Shown: positions 33,728-41,725, numbered from the stretch's first letter. The stretch is DNA of 50,151 nucleotides from Acidobacteriota bacterium (GCA_003223555.1 QHVM01000069.1:1-50151), one strand, 5' to 3'. Program-made: numbers and translations. Notes: generated by a model from the letters alone, not told the origin.

Positions 33728-35553
33728 TGGCGCGGCGGCCGACCCTGGAGCTTCGCTCTTTGCCCACGAGCCGTCGCGACCCTCGGCGCCACGCGTGGCG
33801 AGACCGTGGCGTCCTGGCTCTCATCCTCCTTGCCGCGGGCGCGCTTCGCTTTTCGCTGGCGGGCTACGGCGGGCCTCACATCTATCATCCCGACGAGATC
33901 GAGCTGCTGAACGACGCCGCGCGGACCTTCGACAGCCTGCGCCGCGGCAACTTCAGCCTGGCGCTCAACGCATCGGCATGGCTGTTTCTCGCCGTGGTGG
34001 CGGCCCGCGCCGTCGTCGGCCGGGCGGCGGCGGTCTATCCGTCCTGGGCCTCCGCCGAGCTCGCCTTCCTGCGACAGGACTTCAGCTTCTATCTGTGGGT
34101 GCGGCGGCTGGTGGCCGCGGCCAGCCTGGCCGGCGTCTTCCTGACCGAGCGGCTCGCCCGCCGCGTCTTCGGCTCCTCGACGATCGCGCTGCTGGCGGCC
34201 GCGCTGTACGGTTTCTCGCTCCTGGACCTCAGCTCGGCGCACTGGGTCAAGCAGGACGCGATCGTCAACCTGTGCCTCCTGGTTGCCCAGCTCGCGCTCA
34301 TCGAGCTGAGCCCGCAGTCGCCGCGGCGGAAGTGGCGCCTGGCCGGAGCCGTATGCGGCCTGGCCCTGGCCGCGCGCTGGAACACGGCGCCGGTGCTGGC
34401 CGGTCTGTGGTTTGCGGTACGCGGCCGGGAGGACCGCGACGGGCGGGCCTGGCCGCCGGTGATCCAGTTGTTGCTCTTCGCCGCGATGACGTACCTCGTG
34501 CTCACGCTGCGTCCCTTGACGTGGTTGGCCTCATGGGCGGGGCAGCCGGTGCTCTACCCGACGCAACCCTACGAGGAGACGCTCCTGCGCAGGTACCACG
34601 AAGCGATGACCGGCCCGGTCGGCCTGCTGCGGCGCATGGGCTCGAACGCCGCCTTCTATGCGGCCGCCGCCGGGACGACGATGGGCGCTCCCTTCTGTGC
34701 CCTGAGCGCGGTCGGCGTCGTCCTGGCGCTCGGGCAGGACGGCCGGGCCCGGCGGCAATTGGCGCTGTTTCCGGTCGTGTACCTCCCGTTCCTCTTGCCG
34801 GTCAGGGTGAGGGAGGCACGGTACCTGCTGCCCTTGCTGCCCTACGCCTGCATCTTGACCGCCTGGGTGCTGGTCGGCATCGCTCGACGCCTGAAGGGCC
34901 TTCACCCGGTCGCCGGACCCGCCGCCGCATCGCTGGTCGGGGCCTGGCTGGCGGCGGGCGTCGCGATCCCGAGCCTCTCCTATGCCCGCTTCCTGCTGGG
35001 CCATGCCGACACGCGCACGATCGCCGCGGCCTGGATGCACGCCGAGATCCCGGACGGAAGCACGATCGCCGCCGAGAAGTATCAAGAACTGCCCAACCTC
35101 CTCCCCCCCATCTTCGAGAGCGAGAGCCAGTGCCGGCTGAAGATCGCCGCGAGCCGCGAGCGCGGGCTGGGTTCGGGCCGGATCCGGGAGGCGTGGCTCG
35201 AGAGCTACCCCGAGCATACGTACCGGATCATCAGCCTGGCCGCCCGGCCGCTGTTCGGCGCGCCCTGGGGCCGCGAGGTCGAGAACCCCTACGATTGGAG
35301 CCTCCTGCGTAGCCAAGGCGTCCGCTACGTGCTGCTGGCCGACCACGCCGCGGGCGAGCGTGATCGGAGCTTCGAGGCCAGGCTCCGCCATGATGGCAAG
35401 CTCCTGGCGAGGTTCGAGTCGGCGGCATCCCCGGCCGTGCGACCGCTTCTGGCCGCCACCGGCGGCGTCATCGACCCGACCATGGAGCTGTGGAGCGTGC
35501 CGGCCTCGTCAACAGGTGGAGACGGGGCTGGATATACTGGTCGAACGCCATGA
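33727..35553 (+). CDS. GT-C (GT39-like) membrane glycosyltransferase
   Basis: 608 residues from ATG 33727. HPDEIELLNDA (54-64) in the first loop is the acidic motif of GT39/GT83-type enzymes; FSFYLWVRRLVAA, HWVKQDAIVNL and GLALAARWNTAPVL mark later helices and loops. After about ten helices a soluble periplasmic domain (about 420-608) follows, with AAWMHAEIPDGSTIAAE and IISLAARPLFG. Such enzymes transfer sugars from polyprenyl carriers. It ends by ATGA overlap with the protease gene. Confidence 0.85.
   Translation: MARRPTLELRSLPTSRRDPRRHAWRDRGVLALILLAAGALRFSLAGYGGPHIYHPDEIELLNDAARTFDSLRRGNFSLALNASAWLFLAVVAARAVVGRAAAVYPSWASAELAFLRQDFSFYLWVRRLVAAASLAGVFLTERLARRVFGSSTIALLAAALYGFSLLDLSSAHWVKQDAIVNLCLLVAQLALIELSPQSPRRKWRLAGAVCGLALAARWNTAPVLAGLWFAVRGREDRDGRAWPPVIQLLLFAAMTYLVLTLRPLTWLASWAGQPVLYPTQPYEETLLRRYHEAMTGPVGLLRRMGSNAAFYAAAAGTTMGAPFCALSAVGVVLALGQDGRARRQLALFPVVYLPFLLPVRVREARYLLPLLPYACILTAWVLVGIARRLKGLHPVAGPAAASLVGAWLAAGVAIPSLSYARFLLGHADTRTIAAAWMHAEIPDGSTIAAEKYQELPNLLPPIFESESQCRLKIAASRERGLGSGRIREAWLESYPEHTYRIISLAARPLFGAPWGREVENPYDWSLLRSQGVRYVLLADHAAGERDRSFEARLRHDGKLLARFESAASPAVRPLLAATGGVIDPTMELWSVPASSTGGDGAGYTGRTP
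35509..35538 (+). promoter_or_regulatory. Possible promoter of the protease-REC genes inside the upstream gene
   Basis: TCAACA at 35509-35514, 18-nt spacer, TATACT at 35533-35538, then 11 nt to ATG 35550. The GT-C reading frame runs through it. It would allow the protease group to be expressed separately. Confidence 0.35.
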
Positions 35554-36563
35554 ACCTCGACTCCGCGCGCGAGCTGAAGTCGGACCTCGTGCGCACGGTG
35601 CTGGCCGGACTGCCCGAGGCCCTCTACCGCGCTCGCGCCCTGGCCGAGGCGGCGCGGCGCGTGGAGGAGGTCGACCCCCAGCCCCGGATGCTCGCCCTCG
35701 GCATCGCCCGCGCGCGCAAGGGCGACTTCCGCCTGGCCGTCCGCCTCCAGCGCCGCGCGCTCGAGGACGGGCCGGTCGTCGACGCCATCCGCCGGCGCGC
35801 CCGCGGCGAGGTGGACGTCCGCTACATCGGCCGCGTCAGCCGCCACGCCCCTCGCCGCTCGGCGCCGCGCTGGTTCCAGGCCCGCCAGCGCCCGCTCCTC
35901 ATCGGCTGCTCGATCGGCCATTACCGCATCACGGCCGGGACGCTGGGAGCCTTCGTCCTCCTCCAGCGCGAGGGCCAGGTCCGCGTCCTCTCCAACAACC
36001 ACGTCCTGGCCGACGAGAACCGGGGGCGAAAGGGCGACGCGATCCTGCAACCCGGCGTGTACGACGGGGGAACCCGGCCCCGCGACCGGGTCGGCGGCCT
36101 GGACCTCTTCGTCCGCCTGAAGAGCCGCGCCGCCAACCGGGTCGACGCCGCCCTGGCCGCCCTCGACAAGGACGTGGACTACGACCCGCACACGCTCAAG
36201 GGGCTGGGGGCGCTCGCCGCCGCCCCCGACCTGCCGATCGAGGACGTCGACCTGGTGGACAAGCTCGGCCGCACCACCGGGCGCACGACCGGGCGGGTCA
36301 GCGCCATCGAGGTCGACAACCTGATCGTGGCCTACGAAGAGGGCAACCTGCGCTTCGACGGCCAGGTGGAGATCGAAGGCACGGCCGGTCCTTTCTCCCA
36401 GGGAGGGGACAGCGGCTCGCTCATCGTGACGTCCCACGCGCGGCAGGGCGTGGCGCTCCTGTTCGCGGGCAGCGACCAGGGCGGCCGCGACGGCCAGGGG
36501 TTGACCTTCGCCAACCCGCTGCGCGACGTCCTGGCCGCCGTCAAGGCCGACCTGCTGACCTAG
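35550..36563 (+). CDS. Trypsin-like (S1-fold) serine protease with N-terminal pro-like domain
   Basis: 337 residues from ATG 35550 (ATGA overlap). Catalytic triad is readable: His151 in LSNNHVLAD, Asp199 in RVDAALAAL, Ser288 in GGDSGSLI. Residues about 48-97 form a small alpha/beta-like unit (GIARARKGDFRLAV to RYIGRV) that resembles the domain preceding the catalytic core in related bacterial proteases. No signal peptide or membrane segment is seen, so it is likely cytoplasmic, unusual for this fold. The next gene encodes a free-standing copy of that N-terminal unit. Substrate unknown. Confidence 0.85.
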   Translation: MNLDSARELKSDLVRTVLAGLPEALYRARALAEAARRVEEVDPQPRMLALGIARARKGDFRLAVRLQRRALEDGPVVDAIRRRARGEVDVRYIGRVSRHAPRRSAPRWFQARQRPLLIGCSIGHYRITAGTLGAFVLLQREGQVRVLSNNHVLADENRGRKGDAILQPGVYDGGTRPRDRVGGLDLFVRLKSRAANRVDAALAALDKDVDYDPHTLKGLGALAAAPDLPIEDVDLVDKLGRTTGRTTGRVSAIEVDNLIVAYEEGNLRFDGQVEIEGTAGPFSQGGDSGSLIVTSHARQGVALLFAGSDQGGRDGQGLTFANPLRDVLAAVKADLLT

Positions 36564-36567
36564 ATCC

Positions 36568-36828
36568 ATGGCCGCCGGAGCCACCCTCGACCAGGCCCGC
36601 GCCGCCCGCCGGGCGGCCCTCGACCGCCTGTCCGCCGACCGCGGGGGGACCCTGAGGGTGAACGGCATCGGACTTGCACGCACGAAAGACGGAGGGTGGG
36701 CCCTCAAGGTCAACCTGGAGGCGGCGGCTCCCGCGGGGACCGCCCTTCCCGAAGAGATCAGCGGGGTGCCGGTCCGTTACGAGGTGGTGGGCCGGGTCCG
36801 GGCGCGGACCGCGCGGAGACCGATTTGA
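36568..36828 (+). CDS. Small protein resembling the protease's N-terminal domain
   Basis: 86 residues, four bases after the protease stop. Residues 31-77 (VNGIGLARTKDGGWALKVN to SGVPVRYEVVGRV) can be lined up by eye with residues 48-97 of the adjacent protease (LALGIARARKGDFRLAVRL to GEVDVRYIGRV). The N-terminal 25 residues are helical and Ala/Arg-rich. It could act in trans on the protease as an inhibitor, chaperone or docking factor (inference). Its TGA overlaps the TTG start of the next gene. Confidence 0.75.
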   Translation: MAAGATLDQARAARRAALDRLSADRGGTLRVNGIGLARTKDGGWALKVNLEAAAPAGTALPEEISGVPVRYEVVGRVRARTARRPI

Positions 36829-37208
36829 AGAAGGTTCTCCTCGTCGACGACGACGAGTCCAACCGCGACATGCTCTCGCGGCGGCTGGAGCACCGTGGCT
36901 ACCAGGTCGTGACCGCGGTCGACGGGCGCGAGGCGCTCGAGAAGGCACGGGCCGAGGTCCCCGTCCTCATCCTCATGGACGTGACCCTGCCCGTGCTCGA
37001 CGGCCTCGCGGCCACCCGCGAGCTGAAGTCCACGCCGGCGCTCCGCGACATCCCCGTCATCGCCCTCACCGCCCATGCCAGCCTCGAGGACCGCGACCGC
37101 GCGCGGGCGGCCGGCTGCGACGACTACGACACCAAACCCATCGAGTTCGTGCGGCTGGAGGAGAAGATGGAGAAATTGCTCAGCCAGACCGCCGCGCGGA
37201 GCGTATGA
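36825..37208 (+). CDS. Stand-alone receiver-domain response regulator (CheY-like)
   Basis: 127 residues from TTG 36825, with GGAG at 36815-36818 and a TTGA overlap with the preceding stop. LLVDDDESNRD acidic pocket, phospho-acceptor Asp in LILMDVTLP, Thr in IALTAHAS and Lys in DTKPIEF are all present. There is no output domain, so it must act through partners such as the neighbouring protease pair or the convergent REC-cyclase. Its last 29 bp overlap the 3' end of the cyclase gene. Confidence 0.92.
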   Translation: MKKVLLVDDDESNRDMLSRRLEHRGYQVVTAVDGREALEKARAEVPVLILMDVTLPVLDGLAATRELKSTPALRDIPVIALTAHASLEDRDRARAAGCDDYDTKPIEFVRLEEKMEKLLSQTAARSV

Positions 37209-38907
37209 GGGCCACCACCTCCGGGGGAGCCGAAGAGAAGCGGACCTGGAAGCCGCCGTCCGATTCTCCCTCCACCACCTTGGCGTAGAGGTCGACCGGC
37301 AGCTCCTCCCCCCCCTCGTCGCGGACCCGGATGCGCAGGTTGGCCCGCGCCGGCGCGTTGCGCCGGGCGCGCACCCATGCGCCGGTGGCCGAGGCCCGCA
37401 CGAAGCGGCCCTCGGCGGACGACTGGCGGACGTGGGTGCCGTCCACCACGGTGAAGGAGACCGGGATCTCCCGGGAGAGCGCTTCCATGCTCTCCTCCGC
37501 CGGCGGGACCACGGCGCCGTGGCGGCCGCGCACGCCCTTCAGCTCGTAGGCGGTCACCGGGTCCTTGAAGCCCTTGGCCTGGAAGGAGCGCGACTCGCCG
37601 AGCACGAGGGCCTCCCCGGCGCTGGCCGCCGCCGAGTCGGAGACGAGGATCTGGCCGGGCAGGGTGAACGACTCGATGCGGGCGGTGAGGTTGACGTTGG
37701 TGCCCACCACCCCGTACTTGGCGCGGGTCTGGGAGCCGATGTTGCCGACGATGACCTCGCCGCTGTGGACGGCGACGCCCATCTGCACCTCGGGCAGCCC
37801 CTCGCGGCGGTTGGTCTCGTTCACCTCCGCCATGGCGAGCTGCATGGCCACCGCGCAGGCCGCCGCCCGCTCGGCGTCGTCCTCCCGGTCGAGCGGAGCG
37901 CCGAAGAGGGCCAGGATGGCGTCGCCGATGAACTCGTCGATCGTGCCCTGGAAGCGGGTGATCACGTCGGCCATCGCGCCCAGGTAGTTGTTCAGCAGGC
38001 GCACCACCTGCTCCGGCGCGAGCCGCTCGGCCAGGGCGGTGAAGCCGCGCAGGTCCGACATCAGCAGCGTCACCACCCGCTTCTCGCCCCCCAGCCGCTG
38101 CCCTTCGGGCGTCTCGAGCAGGCTCGACACGACCTCGTCGCTCAGGTAGCGGCCGAAGGTCCGGCGGATGAACTGGTTCCTCCGCTTCAGCTCCTCGTTG
38201 AGGCGCCGGATCTCGGCCATCGCGCGCTTGAGCGAGAGCTGGGCCTCGGTGCGGGCCATGAGCACCGCGAAGTCGAGGGGCTTGGCGACGTAATCGTTGG
38301 CCCCCATGCTGAGGGCCTGCACGACGTCGTGGGGCTGGTCCTTGGCGGTGGCCATGATGATGGGCAGCGCCGCCGCCGGATGGCGCTCGCGGAGGGCCTT
38401 CAGCACGTCGAGGCCGCTCACCTGCGGCATCATGATGTCGAGGAGCACGAGGTCGACCGGACGCGACTCCACGATCTCGATCGCCTCCGGGCCCGAGCCG
38501 GCGGTCAGGACCGAGTAGCCCTTGCTGCGGAGCACGCGGGCCAGCACGTCGCGGTTGCCCTCGTCGTCGTCGACGACCAGCAGAGTGGCGGGAGCGGAGC
38601 CGGCGGGCGGCTGGCCGGCCGCGCGCCGTTCGCGGGCGGGGGCGCTCGGGGGGGCCGGCGGATCGGGCAGCGACGCTTGGCCGCCCGCCGCGGCGCCGCC
38701 CTCGCCGGTCGACTCCGGCACCCGATCCACCAGCGCCTGCAGGCGGCGGGCCGCGTTGGCAATTCGCTTCAGGTCTGAGACGAAACGATGTTGGCCGGCC
38801 CGGGCGAGGTCTTCCTGCACCAGCTCGCTGTAGCCGAGGACCTGGTTGACGCAGGTGCGCAGCTCGTGGCGCAGGGACTTCTTGTCACGCTCCGGGCCTT
38901 CGGCCAT
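37180..38907 (-). CDS. Hybrid signalling protein: H-box, receiver, class III nucleotide cyclase, PilZ-like
   Basis: 575 residues from ATG 38907. Order: H-box RHELRTCVNQVLGYSEL (His14) as in histidine-kinase dimerisation domains but with no ATPase domain; Pro/Ala linker; receiver at about 107-225 with Asp157 (LLDIMMP) and Lys209 (VAKPLDF); coiled coil; class III cyclase at about 275-458 with metal-binding Asp285 (MSDLRGFT) and Asp329 (IGDAILALFG) and the Asn406/Arg410 pair (VNLTAR). The last 95 residues (IPVSFTVVDG, ATGAWVRARR) resemble a PilZ domain. Predicted to make cAMP or cGMP under phosphorelay control, possibly also sensing cyclic di-GMP. TTG 38946 is an alternative start. Confidence 0.88.
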   Translation of the reverse strand: MAEGPERDKKSLRHELRTCVNQVLGYSELVQEDLARAGQHRFVSDLKRIANAARRLQALVDRVPESTGEGGAAAGGQASLPDPPAPPSAPARERRAAGQPPAGSAPATLLVVDDDEGNRDVLARVLRSKGYSVLTAGSGPEAIEIVESRPVDLVLLDIMMPQVSGLDVLKALRERHPAAALPIIMATAKDQPHDVVQALSMGANDYVAKPLDFAVLMARTEAQLSLKRAMAEIRRLNEELKRRNQFIRRTFGRYLSDEVVSSLLETPEGQRLGGEKRVVTLLMSDLRGFTALAERLAPEQVVRLLNNYLGAMADVITRFQGTIDEFIGDAILALFGAPLDREDDAERAAACAVAMQLAMAEVNETNRREGLPEVQMGVAVHSGEVIVGNIGSQTRAKYGVVGTNVNLTARIESFTLPGQILVSDSAAASAGEALVLGESRSFQAKGFKDPVTAYELKGVRGRHGAVVPPAEESMEALSREIPVSFTVVDGTHVRQSSAEGRFVRASATGAWVRARRNAPARANLRIRVRDEGGEELPVDLYAKVVEGESDGGFQVRFSSAPPEVVALIRSARRSG

Positions 38908-38976
38908 GGCTCCCTGGTCGCTCGCGGGCGTGGATGAGGCGGGCAAAATCCAGCGTAGGTCACCCCCCGGGGCGTG

Positions 38977-39372
38977 TCAAGGACGGTCGCCCTCCGCCAG
39001 CTCGCGGCGCACGACGGCGCCCGACGCGTCGACCCAGTCCCACTCGCCCGGCCGGCCGCTCTTGTCACGAGAGAAGCCGACCTTCTGGAGCCGGCCGGCC
39101 AGGTCGAAGTACTCCCAGCGGTCCACAACACCGTCGCCGTCGGTGTCGATCTCCGACTGCCGCGGCTTCCCGTTCGGCGAGAAGAGCGTCACCACTTCGG
39201 CGCGCCCGTCGCCGTCGGCGTCGTAGACGAGCCGCTGGAGCCGGCCGTCGGAGCCGTAGAGGGCCTGGTACGGGCCCTTTTCGATGAGCCGGAAGGCCGG
39301 CGGAGGCGGTGAAGCGCCGCAACCGGCGAGGAAAACGCCCAGGAGCATGATGAGAAAGGACTTCAGCCGCAT
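38977..39372 (-). CDS. Small lipoprotein with calcium-loop-like Asp repeats
   Basis: 131 residues. Signal peptide MRLKSFLIMLLGVF followed by lipobox LAGC (Cys18). Two DxDxDG elements, YDADGDGRAEVV and IDTDGDGVVDRW, resemble EF-hand or thrombospondin type-3-like calcium loops and are followed by WEYFDLAGRLQKV, a pattern of YD-like short repeats. Function unknown; an outer-membrane or periplasmic calcium-binding lipoprotein is a fair guess. A TACAAT box at 39384-39389 lies 11 nt before the ATG. Divergent from 39457. Confidence 0.82.
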   Translation of the reverse strand: MRLKSFLIMLLGVFLAGCGASPPPPAFRLIEKGPYQALYGSDGRLQRLVYDADGDGRAEVVTLFSPNGKPRQSEIDTDGDGVVDRWEYFDLAGRLQKVGFSRDKSGRPGEWDWVDASGAVVRRELAEGDRP

Positions 39373-39383
39373 GCGGTTAACTC

Positions 39384-39389
39384 ATTGTA
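39384..39389 (-). promoter_or_regulatory. Probable -10 box of the lipoprotein gene
   Basis: TACAAT on the minus strand, ending 11 nt before ATG 39372, identical in sequence and spacing to the box in front of the gene at 558. No convincing -35. Confidence 0.4.
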
Positions 39390-39394
39390 ACCCC

Positions 39395-39422
39395 TTGACA
39401 CTCAGCGCAAAAGGCGCATACT
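39395..39422 (+). promoter_or_regulatory. Promoter of the secreted/membrane protein gene at 39457
   Basis: TTGACA at 39395-39400, 16-nt spacer, CATACT at 39417-39422. The leader of about 27 nt contains a GGGAG before ATG 39457. Confidence 0.5.
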
Positions 39423-39456
39423 GTTTCCGCTTGGAGTTCCCTCCGGGAGTGCGCTG

Positions 39457-40134
39457 ATGAGCGTCCGCCGCCTGGCCGCCGTGGTGCTCGTGCTCCTGCT
39501 CGCCGCGCCGATGGCGACCCTTGCCGGAGCGGCGCCCCAGGCTCCCCCGGTGCCCGCGTTGCTGGTGGACGTCGATCCCGCCTCGGGCTGCGTGCTCGCC
39601 TACGAATACCCGCAGCTCCAGGGATCGATCGTGCCGCTCACGGGAGTGACGCGCTCCCGGCTGTTCTTCCACTCCGCGCTGGGACCGGACTTCTATTACG
39701 TCGAGGCCGTCCTCGAGGGCGGTCGTTACGTGGCCCGGCTCCCGCGGCCGCGGCCGGAAGCCGGCCCGATCGTCTACTACCTCGAGGCGACCCGCAGCGA
39801 CTTTTCGCAGGGGCGCTCGGGCGAAGGCAACGCGATCGTCGTGCGCAAGATCGAGGACTGTCCCGCCTCCCGCAAAGCGGCTCCGGTCGCGCCCGGCGGG
39901 CCGGTCAGCGTCTTCGACGTGGCCGGCAACCCGTCCTTCCCGGCCGGGTTCGACGGCATCGCGGGCGCGGCCGCGGCGGGCGCGGGCGGGGCGGCCGGAG
40001 TCGGCGTCGCGGCGGGCGCGGGCGGCGGCTTCCTGACCAGCAACGTCGGCATCATGACCCTGGCCGCCGTCGCCGTGGGCATCACCACGGTCGTGATCCT
40101 CACCAACAACGGCCCCCAGAGTCCCAGTCGCTAG
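39457..40134 (+). CDS. Exported protein of unknown function with C-terminal membrane segment
   Basis: 225 residues. Signal peptide at 1-26 (LAAVVLVLLLAAPMATLAGA). The middle part (LLVDVDPASGCVLAYEY, SRLFFHSALGPDFYYVEAVL, YYLEATRSDFSQG, EDC) holds two cysteines that could pair. The part after residue 165 is almost all Gly and Ala, leading to a hydrophobic helix (GIMTLAAVAVGITTVVILT) and a short polar tail. No known family was recognised. It precedes a second O-antigen ligase in the same direction. Confidence 0.75.
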   Translation: MSVRRLAAVVLVLLLAAPMATLAGAAPQAPPVPALLVDVDPASGCVLAYEYPQLQGSIVPLTGVTRSRLFFHSALGPDFYYVEAVLEGGRYVARLPRPRPEAGPIVYYLEATRSDFSQGRSGEGNAIVVRKIEDCPASRKAAPVAPGGPVSVFDVAGNPSFPAGFDGIAGAAAAGAGGAAGVGVAAGAGGGFLTSNVGIMTLAAVAVGITTVVILTNNGPQSPSR

Positions 40135-40146
40135 CGCCCTTCCGGT

Positions 40147-40162
40147 GGGGGATCGATCCCCC
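40147..40162. repeat. Perfect 16-base palindrome between two genes
   Basis: GGGGGATCGATCCCCC reads the same on both strands. It lies 13 bp after the stop at 40134 and before the ATG at 40196, and could pair as a short hairpin or serve as a protein-binding site. No U-run follows, so a classical terminator is not supported. Confidence 0.4.
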
Positions 40163-40195
40163 GCCTACGCGGGCACTGTCTCCGAGCCGAAGGTC

Positions 40196-41674
40196 ATGGC
40201 CCGCGCGCGCCGGCTGCGCGACGCGACCCGGCTGCTGGAAGGGCTGCTCTGGGCGATCGTGGCCGGCTCGGTGGCCGCGATTGGATCGGTCCACCCGTGG
40301 GCGTACGTGCCCTTGTGGATCGCGTGCCTCACCGCCGCCCTGGTCTTCGTCTTTCGCGCGCTGACGTCGTCGGCGCTGCGCCGCTCGCTCGGGCGACACC
40401 TCGTCGCCTTCCACCTCTCCGGGCGCTGGCTCGTCCTCGATCCGGCCCCGGAGTACGAGAACCAGGGATGGAGCTTCGACCTGCGCCGCCCGGCCTTCAC
40501 TTCGGCGCCGCTGCTCTGGCCCGGCATCGCCTTCCTCGCCTGGGTGCTCCTGCAGCTCGCACCGTTTCCCCCTTCCTTCCGACCGGCGACGGTCTCGTTC
40601 CCCGACACGCGGCGCGGACTCGCTTTCGTCGCATCGCTGCTCGCGCTGCACCTGGCGGCGGCGGCCGTCTTCGACGAGCGCGCGGCGCGCGTGCGCTTCC
40701 GCCGATTCGTCGCCGGCCTGGGCCTCGCCCTCGCTCTCGTCGCCCTCTTCCAGGCGGCCAGCGGCGCCCAGCGCATCTACGGCCTGTTCGCGCCGCTGGA
40801 GCGCGGGACGCTGTTCGGGCCCTTCGTCAACCGCAACCACTTCGCGGGCTACATGCTCATGGTGGCCTTCACCAGCTTCGGGCTGCTGGCGCGGGCGTGG
40901 CGGCGCTACCGGCGCCACGTCGGCGAGCGGCCCAACCTGCGGCGGAGGCTCGTCGCGCTCTCGACCGCGGAAGGGGTGGGCCTGCTCTACGCGGTGACTC
41001 CCTCGGTTGCGGCGGTGGCCGCCCTGGTCGCTACGACCTCGCGCGGCGCGCTGGTGGCCTTCGTGGCGGGCCTCGTCCTGGCCGGGCTCGGCGTGTGGCG
41101 GCGCTCGGCCGGCGTTCCCGCGTGGGCATTGGCGGCGGCCTTCGTGGTGATGGCTCTCTCGTGGTTCGGCCTGGAGCGCGTCGACATCCGTTTCAACGAG
41201 GCGGCCGGCGACGCCCCCGGCCGCACGGCGGTCTGGAAGGACTCGCTGGCGCGGATGAACGGGCGCTGGCTGAGGGGGACGGGCTTCAACACCTTCGGCC
41301 TCAGCATGAGCCACACGCGACCGTGGATCCTGCCGGTCGGCGCTACGCCATGGCCCGCCGAGGTGGACTCCGCCGTGCGCGCCGGCGAGTGGCCCGGCAC
41401 CCGCGCCCTGACCCAGCTCCCGAGCCTGAGCTGGTACCGCGAGGCCCACAACGACTACCTCCAGACGCTGGTCGAGACCGGCGTCCCCGGCCTGCTCGTC
41501 GCGCTGTGGGCGGCCGCGGCGGCCCTGGCCGCGGTGCGGCGGGATCCCTGGCTGCTGGCCGCGGTGGCCGCCGTGCTCATGCACTCCTTCGTGGACTTCG
41601 ACCTGCAGATCCCGGCGATCCCGGTGCTTCTCGTGTGCCTGGTGGCGATGCGGCCGGAGGGGGGGTTGAGGTAG
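40196..41674 (+). CDS. O-antigen ligase-family membrane protein (second copy type)
   Basis: 492 residues from ATG 40196. About 11 helices. The large loop contains FVNRNHFAGYMLM and later WYREAHNDYLQTLVETGVPGLL, the WaaL/Wzy-superfamily signature. NRNHFAG matches NHNHFAG of the ligase at 17159-18889, but this copy lacks a TPR tail and has a long insert after the second helix (about residues 55-115). It would ligate or polymerise glycan on the periplasmic side. Possibly cotranscribed with the preceding exported protein, 61 bp upstream. Confidence 0.88.
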   Translation: MARARRLRDATRLLEGLLWAIVAGSVAAIGSVHPWAYVPLWIACLTAALVFVFRALTSSALRRSLGRHLVAFHLSGRWLVLDPAPEYENQGWSFDLRRPAFTSAPLLWPGIAFLAWVLLQLAPFPPSFRPATVSFPDTRRGLAFVASLLALHLAAAAVFDERAARVRFRRFVAGLGLALALVALFQAASGAQRIYGLFAPLERGTLFGPFVNRNHFAGYMLMVAFTSFGLLARAWRRYRRHVGERPNLRRRLVALSTAEGVGLLYAVTPSVAAVAALVATTSRGALVAFVAGLVLAGLGVWRRSAGVPAWALAAAFVVMALSWFGLERVDIRFNEAAGDAPGRTAVWKDSLARMNGRWLRGTGFNTFGLSMSHTRPWILPVGATPWPAEVDSAVRAGEWPGTRALTQLPSLSWYREAHNDYLQTLVETGVPGLLVALWAAAAALAAVRRDPWLLAAVAAVLMHSFVDFDLQIPAIPVLLVCLVAMRPEGGLR

Positions 41675-41699
41675 CTCTTCGTCCATCCGGGCTGACAGT

Positions 41700-41719
41700 A
41701 ACTTAAATGAAATTAAGTT
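41700..41719. terminator. AT-rich hairpin between convergent genes
   Basis: AACTTAA, six-base loop, TTAAGTT. It lies between the ligase stop (41674) and the methyltransferase stop (41726) and could work as a weak bidirectional terminator. The stem has few GC pairs, so this is tentative. Confidence 0.3.
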
Positions 41720-41725
41720 AAGGCG

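Noticed and set aside
40135-40195. GC-rich palindrome as a rho-independent terminator
   Set aside because: There is no T-run after the stem and a gene on the same strand starts within 35 bp; recorded only as a palindrome.
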